Assembly: GCF_034190915.1 (NCBI RefSeq)
Contig: NW_026947488.1
Span: forward strand, 816,501 to 880,500
Length of the DNA stretch: 64,000 bases
Source: Cavia porcellus
Taxonomy: Eukaryota; Chordata; Mammalia; Rodentia; Caviidae
Direction of reading: 5' to 3'
Shown here: positions 54,611 to 64,000 of the stretch, piece after piece
How positions within the stretch are numbered: the first letter of the stretch is position 1
How the letters are laid out: each line of letters begins with the position of its first letter
The notes under the pieces: generated by a model
What the model was told of the DNA's origin: nothing
The model's input: the letters and a program-made list of their open reading frames with translations, nothing else
The model's database searches: none
Translations under genes and position numbers: made by a program

Positions 54611-55136
54611 TGTTCTTCCCCAAAACCCTGGCTACGCTGAAGTTCAAGATCTGCCTCCCAGGGAAATGCCCCATTAGTGCCTCCAGGTTGCAGGACCACA
54701 ACAATCCTTCAGAGCGTGGTCCAATGAAGGCATTGAATCTGCCTTTATTCGGACAGAGATCCAATGAAGGCACACCCACTGCCCTCCAGGACCCTCCCAC
54801 TGACCACTACCTTGCAGATGAGAGTATGACCATACACATGGCCCATGAAGAAGATGGGTATCCTTCTCCTGGCACTAGCCAGCAGACTCTGCCAGAACCT
54901 CATCCAAGGCCTAACTACCTGGCACACTTTCCTGCCAGAGCAAGGGAAGCAAGGTTAACTGCAAGCCCCAAATGGTATCATGTAGAGACAACTAAGAACC
55001 AACAACATTTAGTTGCAGTAATACAAATTCAGGACACATCTCCAATCTCAATTTTCCCTGAAAAATATACAAAACAACATTCTGTGGTTTGCTGAAGTAA
55101 AATAAGCTGAAGCCGATGATTTAAACAAAAATCCTG

Positions 55137-55203
55137 GGGCCAGAGGTGTGACTCAGTAATAGAGCACACCCTGGGTTCAACAATACCAGTACCACCAAAA
55201 AAG
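55137..55203 (+). mobile_element. Old ID SINE, loop deleted
   Basis: GTGACTCAGTAATAGAGCAC joined to CCTGGGTTCAA. Confidence 0.72.
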
Positions 55204-55267
55204 AGGGAGAAGAAAGGAAAAACAAGAAATAGAGAAGAGAGGAGAGGAGAGGAGAGGAGAGGAGAGG
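55204..55267 (+). repeat. Purine array with (GGAGA)n
   Basis: Several GGAGA units at the tail of the ID. Confidence 0.92.
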
Positions 55268-56790
55268 GCCTCATGAAATCTGTGTGCTCAAAGGGTGAGG
55301 TTGTGGAAACTGACTGCACAGAAAGATCCAGGCAAGCAGCTGGTCCCCAGCACTGTGAGCCACAACTTACGCCCAGAAGCCCCAGCCTACAGCATTTCTG
55401 GGCATGTGAGAAGGTGCACAAAGGAGTCACATTCAGAAATGGAAACACTGAAGCTGGATGCCCAAAGAAGCTGGCATCTCCTGCATAAGATGACCTAATG
55501 ACAGGCCCTACCCACTCTCTAATGCTGGCCTCTGCTTTCTCGAGCTGAGGCTTACCCTGGGGCTCTGCCACTTCCATGGACTCATGCTACAGCCCTACTC
55601 CCACTCTCTGGTAACCTAGAGGGCAGAGTTATTATCACTACTGGACATACAACAAGCTAAGAATAGGGAGCATAATCAGAAAGCTGCTTTGGAAACCCCA
55701 AACTGTGCCACCCTAGCCAGTTCCTTTTTGACAGTTTACTTAGTAGACCTTTTGGGACAAAAGCCCAGGACAGACAAGAGCTTCCTCCCACCCTCAGCAA
55801 GCATGTCCAACAGCCAGTGTGCAGATCTGACACTTGTGCTTTTCCTGCCTCTCCTCTGGACCCTTCCTTGTAGGGAAGCTCCCCATCCCCACACAAGCTG
55901 ATACCCTAAGGATATCAGCTCCCTGGCTGCAAAAACTAGTCTAGTGAGATCCACACCTGGGCCACTCTGTTTTTCATCTGCAAAGTTGTAAGGTGGGGCT
56001 TCTCTGCCACGTGAGTCCTCCCACCTCCCTCTTTGGTTGATGTTGCTTCTCTTTAGCTATGTTACTTGCAGTCCAAAGAACTCAAAGCGTACCAAATAGT
56101 AAATACAGTTTGGTCCACTCTTAGCAATGGGTTTTCAGCTAGTTCTACCTGTAAGAGAAACATAACGTGATGGTTTCACAACCCTCAGACCATGCCTTGT
56201 CTCACACAGAGCAGTGACAAGGGTACGAGTAGCATCTCAGCAGTGCAAGCACAGTGCAGCTTCCAGAGGGCCAAGTCCACAGGTGCAGACATTCACACAG
56301 GATCCTGAGCCCTGTCCCTGACATCAGGGTGCTGTCAAAGGATCTACAAACCCTTGGATCAGGGAAGTCAATAAGCTCCTCTTCATTACCCACCCTTACA
56401 AAAGTTCCAGAGAGTCAAATCCTATAGCAGCCTATCTTCTGAAGCTGGGCAGGACCGTCACCAACCAGACAGAGGACCCTGAGTAGCCAACACCCTTGGC
56501 ATCACTTGCAAGCCTGTCTCCTGGGCTGTCAGTACAGAAAAGCCTCTGCTTCTAAAACCCTCACTGTGACAGCTTACACCAAGAGCTGGCATGAGAGTTC
56601 AAAGGAACAGTCTCTGCAGAAGAAGTCCTGGAAAAAGCCAATCCACCAGCCATACTTCCACATTAAGCCACAGGTTTCTCTCCAAGGGATCAGAATTCTA
56701 CATGTCCTAAGCTTTTTGGGGACTATTTGAGATTGTACCCCAGCAGCCCTTTGTCAGGAGGCTTCATACATACAACAGGACTAAAGTCTT
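55268..56790. other. TPD52L2 intron 4 sequence without recognised feature
   Basis: The longest SINE-free stretch in the intron. Open frames here show no family signature. Confidence 0.5.
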
Positions 56791-56795
56791 TTGAG

Positions 56796-56810
56796 ACATA
56801 TATATATATA
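56796..56810. repeat. Short (TA)n run
   Basis: About seven TA units beside a B1-dID. Confidence 0.8.
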
Positions 56811-56811
56811 C

Positions 56812-56980
56812 CTGGGGAAGAGGGTTCTGGAGACTGAGTGCCAGGGTATATTCCTAGCACTCTCTCCTGTATTTTTCATTTTGAGATACTGTCAGTAAAT
56901 TATGAAGTTGTCCAGATTGAGCTCCTGCTTCAGCCTCCTAGAGTGCTCAGATGACAAATGTATGCCACCGTGCCCAGATT
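56812..56980 (-). mobile_element. B1-dID dimer, old
   Basis: dID remnant then a diverged B1 (TTGAGATACTGTCAGTAAAT). Confidence 0.68.
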
Positions 56981-57978
56981 CCTGGGACTATCTGTAGACT
57001 TGGTCTACACTGTGAGCCTGCCCAGAACCCTACCTACACTGAAATGCTGTTTCACACAAGGAACATCTGCTCCTAGCAAAGTTACTGTCCAGTCCATCCA
57101 TAAAGACATCCCACCAGTGCTCCTACAGTACCTAGGGCAACAGCTGGCTAATGAACTAAGACACACAAACTGCCAGTTTCCCTAAGACAGCTTCCCATGT
57201 GACATCAGACCCCAAAGATCCATGGGCACAGTAAGCAAGACTGTTTCTGAGCACCATCAAAACAAACTTAGCAGCAACATTTCCTTCTAACCCAAACACA
57301 GGAGGAACCTCTGCCTGTGCTTTACAGCAACATAACACTTCTTTCTAAACAAGAAATGGAAAGGTCTCACAAAGAAACTGTATCTAATACCCCTCTACCC
57401 AGTTGAGACATTACAATCAGATAGAAATATAAAGATGCTATTATCTAGATCAAGGATTTAGCAGAAGTCACTCTGAACTACAGCTTGGCAGATACACAAA
57501 GCTGTGCACACATCAATTGTACTCTGCTGACGTCCCCACAGCTGCTGTACAGTGCCTCACAGACTGCAGGATACCTTTCAGCCCACAAGCATAACTTCCC
57601 CAAAATCCCAGCACAAGCAGTAAGACCCCCAAAACTGGAACTGAGTCTGCAGGAAAGAGGACAATGACAACAAAAAACTTGCCACCAGTAAAGATAAGGT
57701 GCTTGGGCCACTATTCAAAGCCCAGAAATACCTTCCAGGCAGATGCTGCCTGAGCCCAGCTCGGGCTCCTCACTGAAGGCTCCTTGGACAGGCAGAGAAC
57801 TTTAAGCAGGGTCTGGTGGTTGTCCTTCAGCTACGCCCCTTGTCCCATAGGAGTTTATTTGTACTTGGGAGGAGAAAAATTGCTAGCAAATACCGAAATG
57901 CAGTTGGTGCCAAACATGTACATCTCCTCTGTCCCCAGGGAAAGCTGGGAGGAGGAGAATCAGAAGAAAGAGGTGCCA

Positions 57979-60160
57979 TGTACTAAATTAAAATCTAAAT
58001 GGGTCAAAGATCTGAATATTAAAACAGAAACACTAAATCTATTGGAAGACAAATTAGGTAGAAACCTTGGAGACATAGGAGTAGGTAAAGAATTCATGAA
58101 CAGGACTCAAACTGCACGGGAAATACTTCCCAGAATCAATAACTGGGACCACTTCTTATTAAAAAGTTTCTGCATGTTAAAAGAAATCTGCAGCATAGTG
58201 AAAAGAAAACCCACAAACTGGGAAAAGATTTTAGTGAACTCTCTCTCAGACAAGGGCCTCTTGTCTAAAACATATAAAGAATTAAAGAAACTCAGACCTC
58301 CAAAATTCAAAGATCCAATCCAAAAATGGGCATCTGAGATGAATACCCAATTCTCAGATGAAGAAATGCAAATGGCAAATAAATACATGAAAAAATGCTC
58401 ATCATCATTGGTCATTAGAGAAATGCAAATTAAAACCACACTGAGATACCATCTCACTCCTGAAAGAATGGCCAGGATCAAGAAAACCGACAACAAATGC
58501 TGGAGAGGCTGTGGGGAAAAGGGAACTCTCCTGCACTGCTGGTGGGAGTGTAGACTGGTACAGCCTTTGTGGAGATCTGTCTGGAGATTTCTCAAAAAGT
58601 TGGGACTGGAAGTCCCATTTATTCCAGCTATTCCACTTCTAGGCATATTCCCAGAAGAACTGAAAGCATCACACCACAGTGATATATGTGCACCTATGTT
58701 TATAGCAGCACAATTTGTAATCGCCAGATCATGGAAACAACCCAAGTGTCCATCAACTGAGGAATGGATAAAAAAGTTGTGGTATTTCTATACAATGGAG
58801 TATTATTCAGCTATAAAGAAGGATCACATTGAGATATTTATCAATAAATGGGCGCAGCTTGAGACCATACTCATAAGTGAAATAAATCAATCTCGCATGT
58901 GTGAATACCGAATAGTTTCCCTAATGTAAGTAATGATTCAAATATATAAAAATATGTGGTAATCATGATTCCCCATTAGGTGGCCTTGGAGCCTTATAAA
59001 GTTTTCACTCATTAATTAGAAAGGCTTTATTCTGGGCTTCTTGATTTGAAAATATTTGAAGCTAGAGTATATGAAGTTTTATCCAAATATTTCAAGGAAA
59101 AAGACACTATGGTAACTACTATTAAGTCAGGTTATATGGTGGTGAAGTACTAGGTTGTTGAAACAGTCATGCTGTGACCTCTATTGTTATATTGTTATGT
59201 CCTGTTTTATCTCAATCTCCCCCTTATTGTTTTAAAAAAATTAGTCATTTCTTATGTTTGTCTTAATTAAAGAAAAAATTCAAATAATTAGGATATATAA
59301 ATAATAACTCTTTTTGATTTCCTATTAACTTGTTTTGAAGTCCTGTAGTACTCCCACGATCTTGTTTTGACTGATTAGACTCTGTTCCATTCTATATGGT
59401 AGTATCAAGTTCGAAGACATAGGCAACTACTTTGAAGACAATAAGATTCACTAAGATACCCATTCTGGTTTGACTATTGTCTTCTTTGGAAGTCCTGTAA
59501 TGTTTACAATGCCTAAGTTGTATTGGTCTTGTTCTCTACTGTTTTGTCCAACTTTATAATATCTAATGAGATAGACAATTCTTTTTAAGGAAACAAGGGA
59601 CAACGTTGATAACCATAGTTGATAAACTTGTACTGTGTTCTACACCATGTGCTATGTCTATCCTTGGTATTGACTGACAGCTTTGTTTTGCCATATTTGA
59701 CTGTATTCTCCCCCCCCCTCCCCAAAAGTAATAAGCACTAAGGAGTAATGAAATCCAAAGTGTGTGAATTTTGTTGTAAAAAAGAGAGGGGAAGAAAAAA
59801 AAAAGAGCTCTAACGGATATAACAGCAAGTGTGTTTAGGGGTGTTAAATAGCTGACTGTATCAATGTTTGTGGATCATTGAACACAGCTGTTTGCAGTCT
59901 ACCTGTTTGAATGTCCACCTTGTATTCTTTGATGCTGTGATTTGAGGAACTATTTTCAAGATGATAATATGTAATATACTAACAGGTGATTTCTTACTGT
60001 TATGTTTTTTTTTTGTTTGTTTGTTTGTTTGCTTTGTTTTTGTTTTGTTTTGTTTTGTTTTGTTTTGTAGTTCTGTATTACGTGTACCCTTACACCGCTT
60101 TGGTTTGTTTTGTGTTTTTCTCTTTTTCCTCTTAAATAAAAAAAAAAAAAAAAAAAAAAA
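57979..60160 (+). mobile_element. Young 5'-truncated LINE-1
   Basis: A perfect 17-bp target duplication (57962-57978 and 60161-60177) brackets an L1 3' end of 2.18 kb. It opens in ORF2 and keeps the frame for 316 codons to the natural stop at 58927-58929. It shows the C-terminal Cys-rich motif NKCWRGCGEKGTLLHCWWEC and the typical ending YFYTMEYYSAIKKD. A 3'UTR of 1.2 kb follows, with a C-rich/polypyrimidine tract (59709-59723), AATAAA and a pure poly(A) tail. Frame integrity and the exact duplication indicate a recent insertion. It lacks the endonuclease and reverse transcriptase domains and cannot move by itself. It sits antisense in TPD52L2 intron 4. Confidence 0.95.
60003..60068 (+). repeat. 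(TTTG)n/(TTTTG)n within the L1 3'UTR
   Basis: GTTT repeats followed by TTTTG units. The complement has a lysine/threonine-rich frame of no significance. Confidence 0.93.
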
Positions 60161-60194
60161 AGAAGAAAGAGGTGCCAATGGCACGGGCACTCAC

Positions 60195-60254
60195 AGGTCA
60201 GATTGGGTCACTTTCTCATTCCACTCTCCAAGTTTCTCAGAAGTCTTCACATAG
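60195..60254 (-). CDS. TPD52L2: TPD52L2 exon 4 (short exon next to an L1 insertion)
   Basis: Sixty bases encode YVKTSEKLGEWNEKVTQSDL, with split codons at both ends, exactly the TPD52-family segment after the coiled coil. The acceptor is TTTTTAG and the donor is GACCT then GTGAGTG, a strong site. The exon was too short to stand out as an open frame. The poly(A) end of a young L1 inserted in the opposite orientation begins 34 nt into the downstream intron (see findings). The exon itself is intact and joins exons 3 and 5 in frame. Confidence 0.95.
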
Positions 60255-60785
60255 CTAAAAACAGAAAGTTTGTGGAAAGTATTTAGAATGACTTCAACTC
60301 AGGCTTCAAATTGTGAGATTCCAGAAGACACAAAGGAAGACGACCTGGCACAGATGCCAGGGACCAGCTGGGGCACCAGCTCTCCCATCACACCAAGGCT
60401 GTCTTCTGTTGGGAAGCAGTTTCTGGGGATCGGCGCTTCTGTGGGGAGACAGGGTGGTATAACCCACAGCCCCAAAATACTCTTGACAGTGACCTTTCAG
60501 AACCTAAAAGCCACAATGTACTAAGGAGGAATATGGATCTTCCACAGGTTTATGAACTGCAAGTCAGTCTGCTCTTCTTCAGGACTCGGTTTATGAAAAT
60601 ATCTCATCCTTCTACTTTGAAGGACATGTGTCAGAGGAACCAAGAAATTTAGAGCTACTTCCCAAATTCAGAGAACTGAACCCTGCATGGGTCAGAGGTC
60701 CTGAGAGTGACAGTGTAATGTTCATAAGGACTGCTGTCCATTTCAGCAGACCCAAAAGGTTGTTCTCATTGAAGACCTAACTGGT

Positions 60786-60956
60786 TGCCAGGTGTGGTGG
60801 TTCATGCCTATAATCCCAGCACCCAGGAGACTGAGGCAGGAGGATTATTGTGAGTTTGAGACCAGCCTGGGCTACAAAGTGAGCTCAAGACCAGCCTGAA
60901 CTGCATAGTGAGACCATGTCTCAAAAAGACTAATAATAATTAATAAATAAATAAAT
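60786..60956 (+). mobile_element. B1 SINE (first of two at one target)
   Basis: Full-length and duplicated. Target sequence gaagacctaactgg lies at 60771-60784 and 60957-60970. Confidence 0.94.
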
Positions 60957-60972
60957 GAAGACCTAACTGGTA

Positions 60973-61122
60973 AGGCCGGGCATGGTGGTGCACAACTGTA
61001 ATCCCAGCACTTAGGAGGCTAAAGCAGGAGGATCACCACAAGTTTGAGGCCAGCCTGGGCTACACAGTGTGTTCCTGGCCAGTCAGGACTGCACACCAAG
61101 ATCTTGTCACAAAAAAAATAAA
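60973..61122 (+). mobile_element. B1 SINE (second at the same target)
   Basis: Full-length. Followed by a third copy of the target, agacctaactggt, at 61125-61137. Confidence 0.93.
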
Positions 61123-61426
61123 AAAGACCTAACTGGTGCTCTTTCCAACCTGCATCCCAAAACACCACCTTCTTGCCAATTCCTGCCTGAACAACTAGCT
61201 TTGACCAGTGTAGACTCTATGCTCTGAGTAAACCTCAGGTACAGTCCCTACACAAGGATTGCAGGCCTCTGGCTACCTGCTCCCAAGCAGGCCCCACTCC
61301 ACTGACAATGCTTATAAGATATTTCAACCAAAGCACTCACATTGTCCATCTGCAAAATACAGGCACAGCCCAGATGAGGGCTCTCTCCAATCAACAGGGT
61401 TGTGCCCAGGGTGGGGCTGGTACCTA

Positions 61427-61672
<246 letters not shown>

Positions 61673-62103
61673 CTAAGAAAAACCACAATTCATTTTAGGG
61701 ACGGTGTACACAGCAGAAGCTGCTGTTCTGTCTGGCATCGGAATCCTGACTTCAGAACTACGCACTCCTCCATCCCCAGTGGTTTTGGTGGGGTTGCCTG
61801 ATCCCTATGCCACTATCCCGAACTTCCCCAGCTGTCTATGGGCAGTCTCAGGGTTACCAGGTAAGGCCTGTCAGAGCCCTTCCCTGTCAGTGGCAATCAG
61901 GGAAGAAGCGCCTTTTCCCTCTGAATTCTGGGTCTGAGTTTAGACATAAAAGCTGAACTGCTGGCAGCCAGGCCCTACTGTAGCCATGGAGGAATATCCT
62001 ATGCAGAGTTGACAAGAAAACAGATACCAAGAGACAGAAACAGCCCTTATGACATCTATGTTTGTGAGGTCAAAACTCCAGGCCTCAGTAAAACTTAGCT
62101 ATG

Positions 62104-62255
62104 GCCAGGTGTTGTGGCATATGCTTGGAATCACAGCACTGAGGAGACTGAGGCAGGAAGATTGCCATGAGTTCAAGGTCAACTGGGCCTTAGTGAGTTC
62201 CAACCCAGCCTGAACTACATAGCAAGACCCTGTCTCCAAAAAATAAAAACAGAGA
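62104..62255 (+). mobile_element. B1 SINE
   Basis: Duplicated; lies just before the Y4 pseudogene. Confidence 0.9.
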
Positions 62256-62290
62256 GTAAAAATAGCTGAAACAAGAAATAATCACCACAG

Positions 62291-62405
62291 GCTGGTCCAA
62301 TGGCAGTGGGTTATCAGAACTGATTAACATTAGTGTCACTAAAGTTGGTATACCACCCCCCCCATTGCTAAATTTGACTGGCTTATTAAAAAAAAAAAAG
62401 AAAGA
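62291..62405 (+). pseudogene. Processed Y4 RNA (RNY4) pseudogene
   Basis: The block begins (G)GCTGGTCCAATGGCAGTGG, contains the Y4 core (TATCAGAACT, ATTAACATTAGTGTCACT, AAAGTTGGTATAC) and a C-rich loop, and ends at GACTGGCTT, all in Y4 order over about 95 bases. It is followed by an A-rich tail and flanked by an 18-bp direct repeat (62273-62290 and 62406-62423). This is the signature of an L1-mobilised copy of the Ro-associated small RNA. It lies in TPD52L2 intron 2, antisense to the gene, and lacks the T-run that would terminate RNA polymerase III. Confidence 0.9.
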
Positions 62406-62609
62406 AAGAAATAATCACCACAGCTAAGCAAAACAACAGAAAACATGAATGACCAGGTTAGCAAAGAAAAAATCATCTAATCTATCACCAATCGTCCAGC
62501 AACTACAAGCAATGACCAGAATGCAGAACGTTCCTCTCTGAGTCCAATGACCAGCAGGGCTCAGAGATGTGGTCAGATGGTTTAGCAGTTCTGGGAAGTA
62601 CACAAAATG

Positions 62610-62680
62610 ATTTTTTTTTTTTTTCTGGTGGCACCGGCAACTGAACCAGGATCTTCACACTGAGCCATAATTCAGCTTTC
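62610..62680 (-). mobile_element. Old ID/dID remnant
   Basis: Degenerate; T-run then GGCACCGGCAACTGAACC. Confidence 0.5.
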
Positions 62681-62866
62681 TTTTCCCCCCTTTGGTACTG
62701 GGGATTGAACTCAGGATCTTGCATTTGCCAGGCAGGCACTTAACCCACTGAGCTATATTCCTGGCTCTATTTCTTGAAGCAGGGTCCCACTGAGTCTCCA
62801 GGGCTGGGTTTGAACTTGAAATCTACCCAGAGTGTAGGATTGTAGCAGTGTGATACCACGCACAGT
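62681..62866 (-). mobile_element. B1-dID dimer
   Basis: dID half at 62681-62768 (close to an ID), degenerate B1 half at 62770-62866. Confidence 0.72.
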
Positions 62867-63323
62867 GGCAAACTGAAAATTTTAAGTAACACAGAACTTG
62901 TTCACCTTGCAACTGAACTCTAAAAGAGACTCCATGGTTCCAATTTCTAACCTACATATTTGTAAACAAAAGCAAAGTCTCCTTGGACCTCTTGTTACTT
63001 TTGTTTAACCTTCTTGCTACTCAGAGGCAGCTATGAATGTTCTCACAGTCTAAAAGCTAGGAGGCTCAGTTACTCAACTCACTCTCCTCAGACGTTAAGT
63101 GTGAGCCCAAAATACTTACAACAGCATTGCAGGACTGGACACTGTGATACTTAGCATTAAACCCTATCACATGGCACAGTCAGTTTTGTAGGTTGCTTTA
63201 AATAAAAACTATGCTTTGATATATACAAAAGTTATTAACTATTTTACGCTCAAAGGATCTTAAAGATCACATGAACCAAGTTATCTTACCAAAAAAATTA
63301 AATAAAATTTAATTTTATTTAAA

Positions 63324-63446
63324 TTTTTTGGTTTTTTTGGAACACGGTTTCGCTATGTAGCTCAGGCTGGCCTTGAACTCACAGCAATCCTCCTGCCTCA
63401 GCCTTCTGAATACTGGGATTACAGGCATGTGCTACCATACCTGGCT
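63324..63446 (-). mobile_element. B1 SINE, unduplicated
   Basis: Both arms clear; lies 319 bp from TPD52L2 exon 2. Confidence 0.9.
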
Positions 63447-63764
63447 AAAACCATTATTTTTAAAAGAAAAATTAAGACCTAGGGAAGGCAAACTTGTAAG
63501 GTCCTGAAAACAACTTTAACTGTTAATTCCAAAGGAAAAAATCCCAGTTTAAGGCATGCTCAGAGAGGCCTTCACCGTGTGGATAGTCTTACAGTGGCTT
63601 CCATACAGGGTGGCACAAAGTGATTTCCCTGTAATGGGTGGGAACACAGAGCAGCAGGTGGATGACCCACAAAAGCAATTCCTCCAGAGCACAGGCAGTG
63701 GTCTGGTCCCTCATTAACCCAAGACAACTTTGAATCCTGGTCACCCAAAGACAGACCACAGCAC

Positions 63765-63910
63765 CTTGGCAAGCTCAGTCCTGAGCTCCTCCTCTTCCAC
63801 CTCTGTCAGACCCTCAACAGCAGGAGTCTGGGCAGCCACACCTGGGTCAACAGGGACATCAATCATGAAGTCAGGCAGCTGACCTTTGTTAGGAGAATTC
63901 AGGTTGATAT
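63765..63910 (-). CDS. TPD52L2: TPD52L2 exon 2 (N-terminal region and start of coiled coil)
   Basis: TPD52L2 (TPD54) is an abundant cytosolic coiled-coil protein that coats intracellular nanovesicles and binds many Rab GTPases. The minus strand reads DINLNSPNKGQLPDF, then a PVDPGVAAQTPAVEGL linker, then the acidic EVEEEELRTELAK that opens the coiled coil. This matches the TPD54 N terminus rather than TPD52 or TPD52L1. The acceptor is CTCTGGCAG (complement of 63911-63919). The first two bases complete an Asp codon started in exon 1, which lies beyond the right edge. The donor is AAG then GTGCTG, phase 0. An in-frame ATG at 63923 gives an apparent start, but it is intronic and not the real one. 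Length 146 nt. Confidence 0.95.
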
Positions 63911-64000
63911 CTGCCAGAGACAAAATGGTGTCAGAAAATGTTCATTAAATTTTCAGGAAATGGGTAGGATAGAGATTTCCCAGGAAGGAAGAAAGAGGTG

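Noticed and set aside
54610..55095. A 161-codon plus-strand frame in TPD52L2 intron 4
   Set aside because: It begins at a B1 poly(A) tail and has no recognisable domain or codon bias.
55029..55577. A 182-codon minus-strand frame in TPD52L2 intron 4
   Set aside because: It runs through an old ID and the GGAGA array and shows no family signature or splice support.
57784..57978. The open frame at 57784-58929 starts 65 codons before the L1
   Set aside because: The first 65 codons are TPD52L2 intron sequence read through by chance; L1 begins at 57979 after the target duplication. It is not a fusion gene.
59861..60254. Lys/Thr-rich and Phe-rich frames around 60000-60190
   Set aside because: They are translations of the (TTTTG)n run and the L1 poly(A) tail.

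Overview
This is rodent nuclear DNA covering two neighbouring protein genes, both on the minus strand. The left part is the 5' end of DNAJC5: a candidate first exon in a CpG-island promoter near 41.5-42.4 kb, an intron of about 41 kb, and the first coding exon at 349-466. The right part is most of TPD52L2, from exon 2 (63765-63910) to its stop codon (47511) and poly(A) signals (about 46025). The first coding exon of TPD52L2 lies beyond the right edge, and the later DNAJC5 exons lie beyond the left edge. TPD52L2 followed by DNAJC5 in the same direction is the order known from human 20q13.33.

The rodent assignment comes from the repeats. The window is packed with tRNA-Ala-derived ID SINEs, B1 SINEs (many with an internal tandem duplication in the right half) and composite B1-dID dimers. 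There are no B2 or B4 elements of the mouse/rat type. The youngest ID subfamily ends in a GGTACC-type motif followed by an A-rich tail. I infer a castorimorph, most likely a beaver-like animal; a squirrel-related lineage is the alternative. No database search was possible.

Layout: 1-348 DNAJC5 intron 2 start; 349-466 DNAJC5 exon 2; 467-41843 intron 1, holding an old composite L1 at 11.4-16.8 kb, a Tigger DNA transposon at 20621-21364, a MaLR solo LTR at 10850-11216, a 78-bp hAT-type MITE at 36007-36084, a 96-bp local duplication inside a SINE at 37657-37752, and more than 90 SINEs; 41.5-42.4 kb CpG-island promoter with NRF1, ETS, YY1 and GC-box motifs; 42.4-46.0 kb intergenic, with a second MaLR LTR; 46.0-47.5 kb TPD52L2 3'UTR; 47.5-64 kb TPD52L2 exons and introns, holding a second hAT MITE, a young 5'-truncated L1 whose 3' end lies 34 nt from a splice donor, two B1s at one target site, and a processed Y4 RNA pseudogene.

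The two genes are not functionally coupled as far as sequence shows. DNAJC5 (cysteine string protein alpha) is a synaptic-vesicle co-chaperone of Hsc70. TPD52L2 (TPD54) is a coiled-coil protein of small transport vesicles. The TPD52L2 exons join in frame throughout. With a human-like first exon of 19 coding nt they would give 229 residues, or 206 if the 27-nt and 42-nt exons are skipped. Stretches with no separate entry are intron or intergenic sequence in which I recognised nothing.
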